A stretch of 64,000 bases of DNA from Conus ventricosus (taxonomy: Eukaryota; Mollusca; Gastropoda; Neogastropoda; Conidae). The position numbers and the translations under genes are program-made. The notes under the pieces were generated by a model, which saw only the letters and a list, made by a program, of their open reading frames with translations, had not been told where the DNA came from and did no database searches. Location: the NCBI GenBank assembly GCA_018398815.1, contig CM031615.1, forward strand, positions 47,054,279 to 47,118,278, in the 5' to 3' direction. Shown piece by piece: positions 1 to 17,525 of this stretch (its first letter is position 1; each line of letters opens with the position of its first letter).

Positions 1-1398
1 GGACACCAATACTGCTTTTCACCATACTAATACACATTCTCCAACAATAACACATCAGCAAACCATGTACCAACTGAAGAGTGAATGGACTCAGTTGTAC
101 AAGGAGAGTGGAATACATCAAAGATGACTACTAAAGACAGAGTGTGAAAGACGGAGACACAGACAAACTGGGGAATAGAGACAAATGTACGAACAAAAAA
201 CGGACGCACAGAGAGTCCATAATCAATGAATCTTACTATAAAGACATCTGGAAAACATTAATGCAGTCACATTTGTTTTCACAAAACAAACCGTGTGTGG
301 GGAAAGCAACAAAAGCACAAACATCTTAAACAAAAAACAACGTTTTAACTAACCAGAATGGCACTCGTGAGAGTGCAGATCATTGCTAAGTTCCAACAAA
401 TCTCCGATACGTATTTTGACTTGGTGCATGAGCGAAAACTGAGTTAGGCTGCCACCAGAGGAAGCAACAGTTAGCAAGGACTGTAAAACTTACCTCACAA
501 GTATTTTCTTATTTCTTGGACATGGAACATTATAAAAATGGCGAAAGAAAATGGCAATGTTTGTATCAAGAGAAAGATTAACATTCCATCAAAATGTATT
601 ACTCTGTAAATCAATTCATAACGTTTCTTCACAGTATTCTAGTTCTGGGGAAAAGTTGGTAATAATCTTCTCAATAATGTGAACAGGTCCTTGGTCCACT
701 GTTTCGTCTGGATTGTCGTCATAGCTCCCTGCTAAACTTTAATGGGTTTGTCCTAACACCAAATTCTACCAGTCCAACAAGCTTGGTCAAAATCGATTAA
801 TTGCATTTGGCAAAATCATGCCGACATACGAACCAACCATCTAACAAAGGTGAAAACATGACCTCCTTGGTAGAGGTTATTTAAGTAACTTGGCTTCCTC
901 GTACAGACATTAAAATACAAAGAGGAACACGCATGGAGAAAAAAAAAGTGTTTTCCATACACAAAAATAATTATTTTCATGACACAACACTGTTCAAGTG
1001 GCTATACATGATTGGAAAAGTGGTTCAGTTTCTCGTTTGAAGAAAGAAATCAAAATACTTTGCAATTCAAGACTCAGTTGCATTCATCCTTTGTCCTCCT
1101 TTCCCACCCCATCCCTTCCACCTTCCCTCACCTCCCACTCCCTTCCCTCTTCGTTTTTTTTGGGTGTGTGTTTTCCCATTTACTTATCTTCGCTAGATAT
1201 GCAACTCCACAAGCACCCACAGGTTGGTGTACAACAAATATACATAAAAAGCTGGAGGAGATAATGTATACAAAATGTACAAACATAAGCATTTGACGGT
1301 TCTGACATGTCAATCGTTCAGCAGACCAGACCAAGCAAACGTGAACTTTATTCATGTAAAAGAGAGAGAGACAGACAGAATGTGAACTTTATTTATGC

Positions 1399-1402
<4 letters not shown>

Positions 1403-1467
<65 letters not shown>

Positions 1468-1468
1468 A
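1403..1468. repeat. (GA)n microsatellite
   Basis: An almost perfect GA dinucleotide run, interrupted once by GAA. It follows short AGAGAG tracts in the repeated context tgtgaactttattt/catg. Confidence 0.95.
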
Positions 1469-2830
1469 TTGTATGTAAACAGCACATGGAATATGACCCA
1501 TCATTTTCAACAACAATCATTACAGATCTAGTGAAAGTTTAAAGCTACAGAATGCATTTAAAAAAGTGTGATTATTCATGTTACTGTTTACAGGGGTATC
1601 ACTCAGTTTTTCTAGGGTTTTTTTTTCCTGCACTTCAGGGACAGTTCACAGTACATACTGATAAGGTGGAGTCATGACATATTGTTTGTTTGTACGTTTT
1701 TCTTCCTTCATTTTGTTTTCTAATTGTTTTACTCATCACAATGGATTTTACTTAAACAAACAAACAAAAATTGAGCACTGCACACAAAAAACCCTCTTGC
1801 TGTTCGGTGCTCTTTTTGCAAATTCCAAGTGCAATATATTGAGAACCTCTGAAACACAGACGATAATTGAATAGCCACAAAAAAAAGTTTAGCAGCCAGT
1901 CGGAGGGGAATGGGGGAGAGGGGTGAGAGGGGAGCCAAAAGCTATCCTGTGCAAAACCAAACCCTAAACCTGTAGTCTTTTCACTTAGCATACAGTTAGT
2001 TAGTCACCCTTTCACTCAAATGACTGTGTAATACCTTCCAACCGTGGTTTTGAGACATATACACTCCAAATTTGCCATTGGAAGTATTTTCTCATCAAAG
2101 ATCAACGTCTTTTCTACAAAACTGGTGTATTTCAGCCATTTTTATTGCTGCTTTTAACATTTACTTCCCTGAAAGCTGAAGCTTTTCTGGTTGGAAATGA
2201 ATTACATTTCAATGCGATTATAATAAATTGCTAAGACACGACAATTTTGAAACTGTTAGTGGTAAATTTCTTTCTGTTGAACTCTTCTTTTAAAAAAAAA
2301 AGAGAAAAAAGTTTTATGAAGAAAAGGCCGGTCTCTTACCAAAACTGAAACTTAAAAAAGGGCATTGTCTTTCACATGAAAAACAGTGACAAAAACTTTG
2401 AACTTTAATGCCAATTTCTGACAAAATTTTAACTTCAATACCAACCCTACACACCGTGACATCCCAAAGTTATTACTTTGGCAGAAAGCCGAACGTTCAT
2501 CTGCGTACATGCAAGCTTCAGTCTTAATGTGAATCAATGGACCTCTAGCTTGATCATCTAATCAAATCCTGCTTTTTTCAGCAGACAAAAGCAGTGTTGT
2601 TTACCCTCTAACAGTATGGTTTGGAGATCACTCTCTCTGCCAACAAGATGGCAGAATGAAAACAATTTTCATTTTTGAGAGGCTGTTGAACTTGTGATAG
2701 TAGAAGGATTCCACACCGATTATATTTATATGTCCAAGGGAACATTACTCTGATGGGACCATCATCTTATTCTTCCCAGCAAATCTGCTGACAAACAGGA
2801 GAAAGAATCTAAAGTAAGCATACGTTCTGG

Positions 2831-3010
2831 CCACACTTTTTCTGTTCTAAATATGCTTTCTTACTTTAACAACTTGCAGAAATTTAAAAGTCACACTTCT
2901 ACCGTTCTAAATATGCTTTCTTACGTTAACAACTTGCAGAAATTTAAAAGTCACACTTCTACTGTTCTAAATATGCTTTCTTAATTTAACAACTTGCAGA
3001 AATTTAAAAG
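2831..3010. repeat. Three tandem copies of a 60-bp unit
   Basis: Units 2831-2890, 2891-2950 and 2951-3010 share the core GTTCTAAATATGCTTTCTTA and end in TTGCAGAAATTTAAAAG. They differ by only a few substitutions, and the period is exactly 60 bp. The array stops 30 bp before the left TTAA of the adjacent MITE. Confidence 0.92.
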
Positions 3011-3044
3011 AACTCCTTATGAAAAATTTGTTTTGAAAATTTAA

Positions 3045-3516
3045 CCTTTACCAGATGACGTTTTTGACTACACAGACCCGATCATGCAGGATGCCTAAGA
3101 CCCACACATTTTGTAGAGGCTGTTCCTATTGCTTATCCCTATTCAGATCACTTTGGTCTTGTAAGACCCAAACCTGATAAACGGCGGTTCAGCAACTTAT
3201 TCCTCACCCGATGGCGTGGGTCATGTGCGACCCATTAAAATATATAGTCGTGGGGGAACCGCGACTAATTCCGCTAACAACTGATTGTGCTCATACATGA
3301 AATTTACTATTCTTTATCAGGTTTGGGTCTTACAAGACCTACACGATCTGAATAGGGATAAGCAATAGGAACAGCCTCTACAATTTCTGTGACCAACAGC
3401 TATTAAGATCGTTAACAAACTCCTAAGATTTCGTGAGCATAGCTCTATCCGTTTATTAAATATGATGTTTTTATTGAGTCACTGGGTCATGGAAGACCCA
3501 GCAAGCAGGGTAAAGG
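3045..3516. mobile_element. piggyBac-like MITE (472 bp, TTAA target duplication)
   Basis: The element is flanked by TTAA at 3041-3044 and 3517-3520. Its ends are inverted (CCTTTACC and GGTAAAGG). Inside the ends, about 70 bp near 3111-3181 is repeated in inverse orientation near 3315-3385, so the single strand would form a long hairpin. It also carries several GGGTC/GACCC palindromes. TTAA duplication and a CCYTT-type end are known piggyBac hallmarks. There is no transposase frame, so it is non-autonomous. Confidence 0.82.
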
Positions 3517-4011
3517 TTAAAACAAACATATCAAATCAGATATTGTTTGCATGCTTCTGAATTTTCGAACATGGCTGCAATATGACACCATGAAATGATA
3601 ATAAGTCCACTGTTTAACATCTCCAATGAGCTAGGTTCTCTGAATTTTCCTACTAGGTGAACGTTTTGGTAGTGTGAAGTACAAGGGGAACTTATAATAA
3701 AATTCTGTGCACTACACACAAAGTGTAAGGTTAATAAGTCTGAGTTGGATGTTCTGGCCGACTGCCTGCCGGATTCTTAATGAAACTTCGCGAAAAGCAT
3801 ACGCCTGTCTATTCTCATAACAGAATGTAAAGCGTGACTGGATGGGACTGCCGCCTTACTCCGTTGCATTCACTGAACCATGCTGTGATGTGGCAACACT
3901 GGCCATCTTTCTGTGCAGTGCAAAAGCAGTGTCATATGCCCATTTACTGCTTGGAGTGACACCGCCTGTCTTTGCATATAAAAGGTGTTGTCTTAATGAT
4001 CAAATTGAAGA

Positions 4012-4100
4012 CAGAGAGAGAGAGAGAGAGAGAGAGAGGTGAGAGAGTGAGTGAGGTGAGAGAGAGAGAGAGAGTGTGTGTGTGTGTGTGTGTGTGTGCA
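4012..4100. repeat. (GA)n followed by (GT)n microsatellite
   Basis: An interrupted GA run switches directly to a pure GT run at about 4074-4099. Confidence 0.93.
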
Positions 4101-4379
4101 TATTCAGAGTGTGTGAACGTTCTCTTTTTTTTTAACTGTCAGAAACTTAAAAATCATATTGTCCTTATGTGCAATATGAACAGGTGTCTCCCCCCCCCCC
4201 CCCACTACCCTACCCCACCCCCTTCCCATGTCTGCTTTCATCCTGGTTAGTGTTGTTTACACCCGCGAAAAACAGGATGGTTCTCTTGGTCTCCAGCATC
4301 TGTAAATATTCTGGTGCCAATCACTTCTCCCAATGCCTGGCAAGGAGCGATGGCGCCTCTTTCTGCTGATCCACCTCTA

Positions 4380-5365
4380 CAACTGCTTAGTGTTTTCATC
4401 GTACCTAACCTTAGTGTTATTTCATGGAATATGCTATCATTAAGTTCTCTAAATCTCTTATTTCATGGAATATTGTGCTTTTTGGTTGGAATGATCTCTG
4501 TCCATCTCTGTAACATCATCTTAGAATTGTAGAAAGAAAAAAATTACACCCGAAGGTGCAGGTAGGACCAAGAGAAGCACTGGGTTCTACCTGCACCTTC
4601 CTGTGTATCCTTTTTTCTGGAATGGTATTATATATTTCTGTTTTGTACCATGGAATGATGCTGGTCTATATCTTTACACGATGAGCGATTGTGTCCATTT
4701 CTGTTATGTCATGGAACCATCTTGTCCAGTGTGTCGCTATGGAACGACAGTCTCCCCCTCTGACACATCCTGGAATGATAGCATCCATCTCTGTTGGTAA
4801 CATGAAATGACACTGCCCATCTGCTATACCTGAAAAATGTCCACCTCTGTTGTGCCACACAGTGACACTGCACACCTTTGCTGAATCATGAAATGATGCT
4901 GTCCATGAACTATGCCGTGAATTAAATTACCCATCTCTGTTTCAGGACGACAATGTCCATCTTCACTCTACATTACAGAACAACGTTGTCCATCTCTGAA
5001 GGGGAATGACACTGGCCTGCTCCATTATGCATAACAGAATAATGCTGTCCACCTCTGAAATGGAATAACACCGTCCATCTCCATGAATATGTTACAGAAT
5101 GTTGTCCATCTCCGCCACAGAATACACTGTCAATATCCATCACACAAAACAGAACATTGCCCTTCTCCCATACAGAACATCACTGTCCATCTCCATTGTA
5201 CACAACAGAATGATGCTGTCCATCTCTTTCACGGAATGGCACAGTCTGTATCAAGTAGAATGCTTTCCATCTCTTTCACGGAATGGCACAGTCTGTATCA
5301 AGTAGAATGCTTTCCATCTCTTTCACGGAATAATATGGTCTATATCAAGTAGAATGATGCTATAC
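4380..5365. repeat. Degenerate minisatellite (GTCCATCTCTG...GGAATGATGCT)
   Basis: A motif resembling tgtccatctctg followed by a tggaatgatgct-like half recurs many times with variable spacing. The youngest part, about 5220-5340, has a 47-bp unit repeated almost perfectly (core CTTTCACGGAATGGCACAG). The open frames it creates are by-products. Confidence 0.75.
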
Positions 5366-5492
5366 ATCTCTGCTGTCATAGACTACTACTGTCCCTTCTC
5401 CTCCACGGCCAGAAAATAAAATGTCGTCCTCTCAGACCATGACTAAGGATGCTATCAACTTCTGTTCATGTATGGAGTGATATTCTTCACCT

Positions 5493-5601
5493 TCATTTTT
5501 GCATGGATGATGTGACTGCTTGAATGATAGTGGACTCTCTCTTTACTTCATGGATCGGTACCCTGATGATTTCAGCAGAGGGAATCAGGGGGGCTTGCAT
5601 C
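5493..5601 (-). CDS. Possible terminal exon of the C3orf18-like gene (unproven)
   Basis: Read on the minus strand, a good acceptor (polypyrimidine then CACAG) precedes 5601. One frame gives an ATG-started 35-residue peptide beginning MQAPLIPSAEII and ending at a stop at 5493-5495; its proline/isoleucine-rich start vaguely recalls the C-terminal tail of vertebrate C3orf18. The upstream exon (6587-6713) ends in phase 0. Direct joining would instead read a short DASPPDSLC tail and stop. Either that short tail is real, a small exon is missing, or this is chance. Confidence 0.3.
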
Positions 5602-5907
5602 CTGTGGGAAATAGATAAGGCTCAGTCAGTTAACACTGGTTTTATTTCCAAGTATACAACAAACACACACTCACGCACACCATTATGATTATTGTTATCA
5701 TCATCACCACCAACCACTTATACAATCATGAGCAAAATGAATCAATCTTCTGCTTTCAAGTTAAGCACATAGTTAGTCAGATCTCCATAATTTAAGTTGC
5801 TTTAAAGATTGTCTACCTTCTACATCACATCAACAAAATGCAACAGGCATCTGAGCGTGACATAACACTGTCAACAGTTACCATCAACAGTTACCACCAA
5901 TATATTA

Positions 5908-6316
5908 CACACACACACACACATACACACACACAAATGCACGCATAGAGATAAACATGCATGCACACACACTCACAACACATACACATATGCACACAGA
6001 CAGAGACACACATGCATGCACACAACAGCCACAACACACACACCCATAACTGTACAGACACAGAAACAGACACACATGCACACAGACAGAAACACACATG
6101 CATGCACACAAGAGCCACAACACACACATACGCACAACTGTACACACAAACACACACATGCATGCACACACAGTGTCAACACATACACAAACACACATAG
6201 ACACACATCCATGCACACATGAGTCACAACACACAAACGCACAACTGTAACACACACACATACACACATATACACACACACACACATTCAAACACACACA
6301 AGTACACACACACACA

Positions 6317-6371
<55 letters not shown>

Positions 6372-6402
6372 TCACACACACACGCACACACATTCACACT
6401 CA

Positions 6403-6487
<85 letters not shown>

Positions 6488-6492
6488 TCTCT

Positions 6493-6552
<60 letters not shown>
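5908..6552. repeat. Long imperfect (CA)n microsatellite
   Basis: About 640 bp of CA repeats with scattered CATG, CAGA and CACT variants, becoming nearly pure after about 6290. It lies just past the splice donor of the 6587-6713 exon. Long frames on both strands (poly His-Thr or Cys-Val) are artefacts. Confidence 0.95.
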
Positions 6553-6553
<1 letters not shown>

Positions 6554-6586
6554 TATCTGAGTACTCTGCATCAGACAACAGCTCAC

Positions 6587-11720
<5,134 letters not shown>

Positions 11721-12130
11721 TACATACTGTTCATTACCAATTAATGGGGGAGATGATTTTGTTCAGAAATCGCAACTCTATAGGTCTATATTGATTCATG
11801 TATGACAGTCCTATCTGAAGCAGACAGCTTTCGACCCAAAGTGTACAGTTTCCATACGGTCTGCTTAATTATAGCTATTAATTATTTGAGTTGACCAAGA
11901 ATGTGTCTGAACACAAAAAGAGGATTATGCGTTTATGAATTGATATCATGCTTTAACATAATACTTAGTTGCCACATATGAAATACATCTATTTGTATCA
12001 CACGGAGAAAAGTTTTCTTCGTTAATTCATATTAAGTCATCGTCATAATAGTCGATTGCCAAATGGTACGCAAGGAAGACTACTCTTGCGATCTTGTACA
12101 GTGGCGGAAAGTTCTATTCTGAATTGTAGA
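11721..12130. promoter_or_regulatory. Candidate shared promoter between C3orf18-like gene and POT1
   Basis: About 0.4 kb separates the minus-strand ATG at 11720 from the earliest readable POT1 codons on the plus strand. The stretch is AT-rich, with no CpG island, no clear TATA box and no repeat. The head-to-head geometry is the only evidence. A small non-coding exon of either gene could also lie here. Confidence 0.4.
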
Positions 12131-12274
12131 GTTGTTTGATATTCTGCAAGTATGGCAAACATGCTAAAGAAAGACAAAACTATTCTTATACTCGTATTGC
12201 AGATTTGAATCTGAATTATAATGTTTTGGGCGTTGTGAAATTCAGCAAAATACCTGTTAGATCAAGAGGACCAG
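12130..12274 (+). CDS. POT1: POT1 exon, N-terminal OB1 strand (5' boundary uncertain)
   Basis: The frame is open from just after a TAG at 12127-12129. It reads [19 protein letters not shown], then [14 protein letters not shown], matching the start of human OB1 (YTPLNQL... YGVVKFFKPP). The donor is GTAATT, phase 1, and the split GAC codon joins the exon at 15679. There is no in-frame ATG. A candidate start ATG at 12063 would need a 55-bp intron (12096-12150) to join in phase, which is speculative. Confidence 0.72.
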
Positions 12275-15200
12275 GTAATTTTATTGTAATTCATTGAGTC
12301 GTTAGGTTCTTATTCAGCAGTTCACGTAACATGTATGATGTATCAATAGGGATCTATAGAGTATGCGAAACGTTTGGGGGGGGGGGAGGGGGAGGTAGAT
12401 AAGAGAAATTATTGGATGTAGTTCAGCGCTCAGTCTGAAAATGATGGGGGGGCGGGGGGGGGGGGGGGGGGGGGGGGGGGGGCGGGGGGGGGGGGGGGGG
12501 GGGGGACAGTAGCTCAGTGAGCAACATGTACGAGTTTCGGATTGTTTCGGGAAAGGAAGACTTTTTGAGGTCAGCGTGGCAGGATCTTTTCAATATTAGC
12601 AGTGAGTCTTTGTTGGCCAAGGCTGCAGACTCATTAGCACGTCCAATAGCACACCTGTTCCGTCTCACTTTGGACCATGGGGAAACACCAACTGACTGGA
12701 AAGAAGCCACAGTCACCCCTATTTACAAGGGGAAAGGAAGCCGACAACAACCGGGCAACTATCGCCCTGTCAGCCTAACCTGCATCCTGTGCAAAGTAAT
12801 GGAGACACTTCTGAGGGAACAAATAATGAATCACCTACAACGCAATGAGCTACTATGTAAGGAGCAACATGGGTTCGTCCAGGGGAAATCATGTGTGACA
12901 AATCTACTGGAAGCTCTTGACGACTGGACCAGACTCATCGACTCCGGCAGCAGCATTGATGTTGTGTATATGGACTTCCAAAAAGCCTTCGACACCGTAC
13001 CGCACCGTCATCTGCTGAGCAAAGTCGAGGCCCATGGAATAAAAGGTCCAATACTCAACTGGATAACAGGCTTTCTTGGTGATCGAAAGCAGCGAGTTAG
13101 AATTAATGGAACTTTCTCTGAAGAGGCTGCAGTCACAAGCGGCATCCCCCAAGGTAGCGTGTTAGGACCAATCCTGTTTGTCATCTACATTAATGATCTG
13201 CCGAAACATGTACAAAACACCGTCAAATTATTTGCAGATGACACAAAGTTATATGCCGCAAGCAGTGACCAAGAATCAATTGCATCGCTCCAGCAGGACC
13301 TAGATAGCCTTCAGAAATGGTCGGACGATTGGCTTCTGAGATTCCACCCACAGAAATGTAAAGTGATGAAAATTGGCACACGGAAATCAGAAGCAACATA
13401 CCATATGAAATACACAGATGCTGAAACCGGAACCAGCAGAGAAATACCCTGGCAGAAAGTGAGGTGGAAGTGGATCTCGGTGTTCATGTGGATAATGACC
13501 TCAAATTTAAGCAACACGTTGCCAACGTCACTTCAAGAGCAAACAGCGTAATTGGCGTCATCCGCAGAACCTTCGAGTTCTTGGACTGCAAGCTCTTCAT
13601 CCAGCTATACAAGACATTAGCAAGGCCTATCCTCGAGTATGGACAAACTGTGTGGCACCCCCGACATAAAACACTCTGTAAAGAAGTAGAAGACGTGCAG
13701 CGCCGAGCCACAAAGTTGATCTCCTCAATCAGAGAACTGCCATATTCAGAAAGACTAGAGCGACTTGGCCTGCCCAGCCTGGAGCACCGACGTCTCAGAG
13801 GGGATATGATTGACACCTTTAAGTACGTCCATAGAATCTACAAGACCATAAAACCTAAGCTGGAAACTCCCAAGGACGTAGGTACAAGAGGAAATGTGAT
13901 GAAACTTTCCATGCACCATACCCACTGCGATACCAGGAAACATTTCTTCAGTGAAAGAGTCGCCAAAACATGGAACAGTCTCCCAGACGAAGTGGTCCTA
14001 GCACCTTCAGTAGAAGCGTTTAAATGTAGGCTGGATGCTTGCTGGAGGAAGAAACCAGACCAGTACAACCCGTCTTGCCAATAAGCCACGCATGCAAAGT
14101 TATTAGTATATGAGCCGTATAACCCACACGGATCGATGAACAGGACTTCAACGAAGACCTCACACATCGTATAGTTCAAGTTCAAGTTCAAGTTCAAGTT
14201 GATGGGTCTCGCACCGATTCCGGCAAACATCCAGCATTGAAGAGATGCGAAATGGAGTCAGAACCAATGTTAACTCTGAGGGAAAAATCCCCCTGTACCG
14301 AAACGGCCCGGCGGAGATTCGAACCCGCAACCCCAGGATCACCAAGATTACGAGTCAGGCGCTCTACCAACTGAGCTATTCCGGCTCCCATAGTGGTCAA
14401 ACTTGTGTGACCGGAGGCTATGACTGACCTTTCCAAACTTGGTGGCAAAATGTATGATGATAACATTGATCACTTCATCTTTTTCCATTACTGCTGCGAC
14501 TTCATAAATAAACTTGAGGAGCTGGGTCTCATTGGAATGGTGTTTGTGGAAACTATGTTGCTAGCCAGCTAGGATGTACATTTTAAGGCAATGCATGATG
14601 CCAGTAACCAGGACATGTTTGAGGATTTTTGATAGGATGCTGGTGAGGGACTGTTTGACTAGGCACACTTACCATATCAAGCTCTGATTCCTGCCCAGCC
14701 TCCCACTTCCTTGCTTTGGTTGTTAGGAGCTTACCCTTCATGGCCATAGAATGAAGGATGCATGGTTTTGTGGTTGGTCCAGAAACGTTCACTGAGTGTC
14801 ATAGCTCTTCCCATGAAAATCCGACAAAAAGGGCTGGCACCCTGGCCACTGCTTGCTAGTTTGACATAGATGAAACAGCACTGGCAAACTGGAAGTATGA
14901 TTAAAAACTCACCATGTTTGTGGAGAGGGTTTCAACTTCAGCAGACTAGAATTGACGCTGTTGGTCTGATCTGACATGGGCTTGCAGTGTTGAAAAGGGA
15001 GTGACAAGATCAGTGAAGTAGACTGAGTCAGATTTAATTGAAAATATGATGATGTGATAGGGTAACACAAATTATGTAAGGTAATTCTTTTCAAAGTGAG
15101 TCAGATAGGCATATGCCATCATCTCATAGTGTAAAAGTAGCAAACTATTAAAGTAAATAACAAGACGAACCTTTGCTTGAATTCATCCACTTCTTTCTAT

Positions 15201-15833
15201 TATTTATGGGTGGTGAAGTTACTATGACTGTTTAGTTTTTTGTTTTTTTAAATTCTGTTTAGCTCCTGATTTGTTCATGTAATAAATTTTCATGTTTAGT
15301 ATATTTTGAATTTACATTCCCAACCTTCAGAACTCCTGAAGATTTGTTTTTAAGAGGGGCAACTGTTTAAGGATGATACTCAAATTTATATCTATACAAC
15401 AGAAAAAGATGTTTTCGAAAAAAGTTGGGGCAAATGTATCTTGAAAGGTTTGACATCACGTGACTCGAGACACTTAATGCATGTAATGCAGAACAGAATT
15501 ATGACTCACTAGGTAGTCGTTTTAAAAATAAAGATTATATTAGATATTATACATTTTTATTGTTTTCTTAATTTTAAAATCATGTGGGTTTTTTTTTTAA
15601 TCACTGAAAAATACAGGACTTACTTTATAGCAGCCAAGCTAGTCATGTTCCTATTGAAAGAAAAAAAATTGTGTGCAGACTTAGTTCAAGTGCTGAGTAT
15701 CACAGATGAGACAGTGACAGAAAAACTGGTCGTCAGCCTGTTCTACAGTGCAGCTGAATATTTTCCTGCCACTTCCATTGGCGATGTTATTCGCTTTCAC
15801 AGGCTTCGTGTGAGTTTGTTGAGTAGGGCTTTT

Positions 15834-15883
<50 letters not shown>

Positions 15884-15981
15884 GTGTGTGTGTGTGTGTG
15901 TGCATGCGTATGTGTGTGTGCTTATTTTTGATGTGTGTGTGTGTGTGTGTCTATGCTCGCACATGTGTACGTGTGTGTGTG

Positions 15982-16026
<45 letters not shown>

Positions 16027-17427
16027 GGGGGGGTTCTGCTTGGATGCCTGTAAACAAAAGCTGCTAGAAGTACTCAAAATGCATAGATTTATGATAACAG
16101 GTTTAGACAACAGTATGTGGTATAACAACAGTTTACACATTTCACATATTCAAATGTGAGTGCTCGGAATGAAAATGACTTCATGGCCAAAGTTAAGATT
16201 TTTCAAAAGTAATGCAGATTGAATTTGTGATTGCTCTGGTAAAATAAAGCTTGCAGGTTGAATTTGCAGTTGATCTAGTGGTCTTTAAGAAGAAGCCTCC
16301 AGACGTAATTTGCACAGGTGTAGTTTGATTTTGTCTTTGTTGCGATGCCATTTGTAGGTGGAAACGATTGGAGGAGAATTGAAGGGACGCCCAGGCCCAG
16401 GATTTTCCTGGCTGCTCGTACATGATGATGTCGACAGTCCGACTGTTTCCTCAAAGTCATACACCTACACCGACCACACCAAACAGAGGGTAGGCACCAT
16501 AGAATTGTACATAGCTGCCAAATATCCAAGATCTTTCTGAAATTATCCTTATTTCAAAATTATTTCAAACATCATGAATAGATGAATATCCAGAATGTCA
16601 AAATCTTGTTAAAAGATTTGGGGCTTGAGATTTTTTTTTGTAGCTTAAAGAGGGCTGATAAAGGATTGCAAATAAAGGCCAAATGATGTTTTGTGAATCT
16701 TGGCAACTATTTATCTCCTGAAGCAGTGGGGGTTAAGATACATTCAGTCAAAGGCATGTTTCCTCCTCTTAAGCTTGTCCCGCCCCTTTCAGCCCTGATT
16801 CCTGAGTTTTGACCCCCGATGGATGGCAGCTATTTCGCAATTTGAACATTATTGATGTTAAGCAAGCACGCAAGTTTGGATATGTGTGTTCATTTCCTTG
16901 TATCCATGAGTTCATGCATGCACTTGACAGACAGAAACAGGAATGTAAGTGCATTTTTTGGTGTAAGACTGCTAGAGGATTTATGGATCAATATGGACAA
17001 ACTCTTAATCCATTGATATTCTACAGCATGTAGCAGAAAAAGAAATCTATCTGGGTTATTCTAGATTGTAGGTGCCTGCAGTCTTATGAGAGCAATTTCA
17101 TGCATTGCAGTTAAAATGTGGATATAGTGAGACAAAAAAAAGAAAAGAAAGAAAGAAAGAAAAAGGACATAGTTTAACAAGAAACATACATGAACAAAAA
17201 AGAACACACTGTCAAATAAGAAGCACACAGACAGGCAAATTAACAGCAACAGCAGCACAAAAAAAAGGAAGTGAGAGAGAGAGAGAGAAACAGAGAGAGA
17301 TGAACAAGAACATAATCTCGTGTGTTTGCTTGGCCTTTGCTGGCTGCATCTTGCTGTAACACACATATGGATGCACGCACACACACACACACTGAATTGT
17401 CGTCTTTCTTTTCATGTATGTGCATGC

Positions 17428-17460
<33 letters not shown>

Positions 17461-17462
17461 CA

Positions 17463-17525
<63 letters not shown>

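Larger units (their letters stand above)
1..5490. other. 3' flank of the C3orf18-like gene; no protein gene recognised
   Basis: This AT-rich stretch lies downstream of the minus-strand C3orf18-like gene. It may hold that gene's long 3' untranslated region, but no exon was recognised between 1 and about 5490. What it does contain is listed separately: a GA microsatellite, a 60-bp tandem repeat, a TTAA-flanked MITE, a GA/GT microsatellite and a degenerate minisatellite. Short open frames here have no splice context and no recognisable domain. Confidence 0.5.

Noticed and set aside
2831..3010. CRISPR-like array
   Set aside because: Direct 60-bp tandem repeats with no spacers in a eukaryotic context.
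12063..12122. ATG-started frame MVRKEDYSCDL as POT1 first exon
   Set aside because: It would require a 55-bp intron to join the OB1 exon in phase. This is possible, but no sequence similarity supports it, so it is only mentioned in the exon entry.
16769..17033. Frames around 16.8-17.0 kb with Cys/Lys-rich peptide
   Set aside because: No splice sites in phase with POT1 and no recognisable motif.
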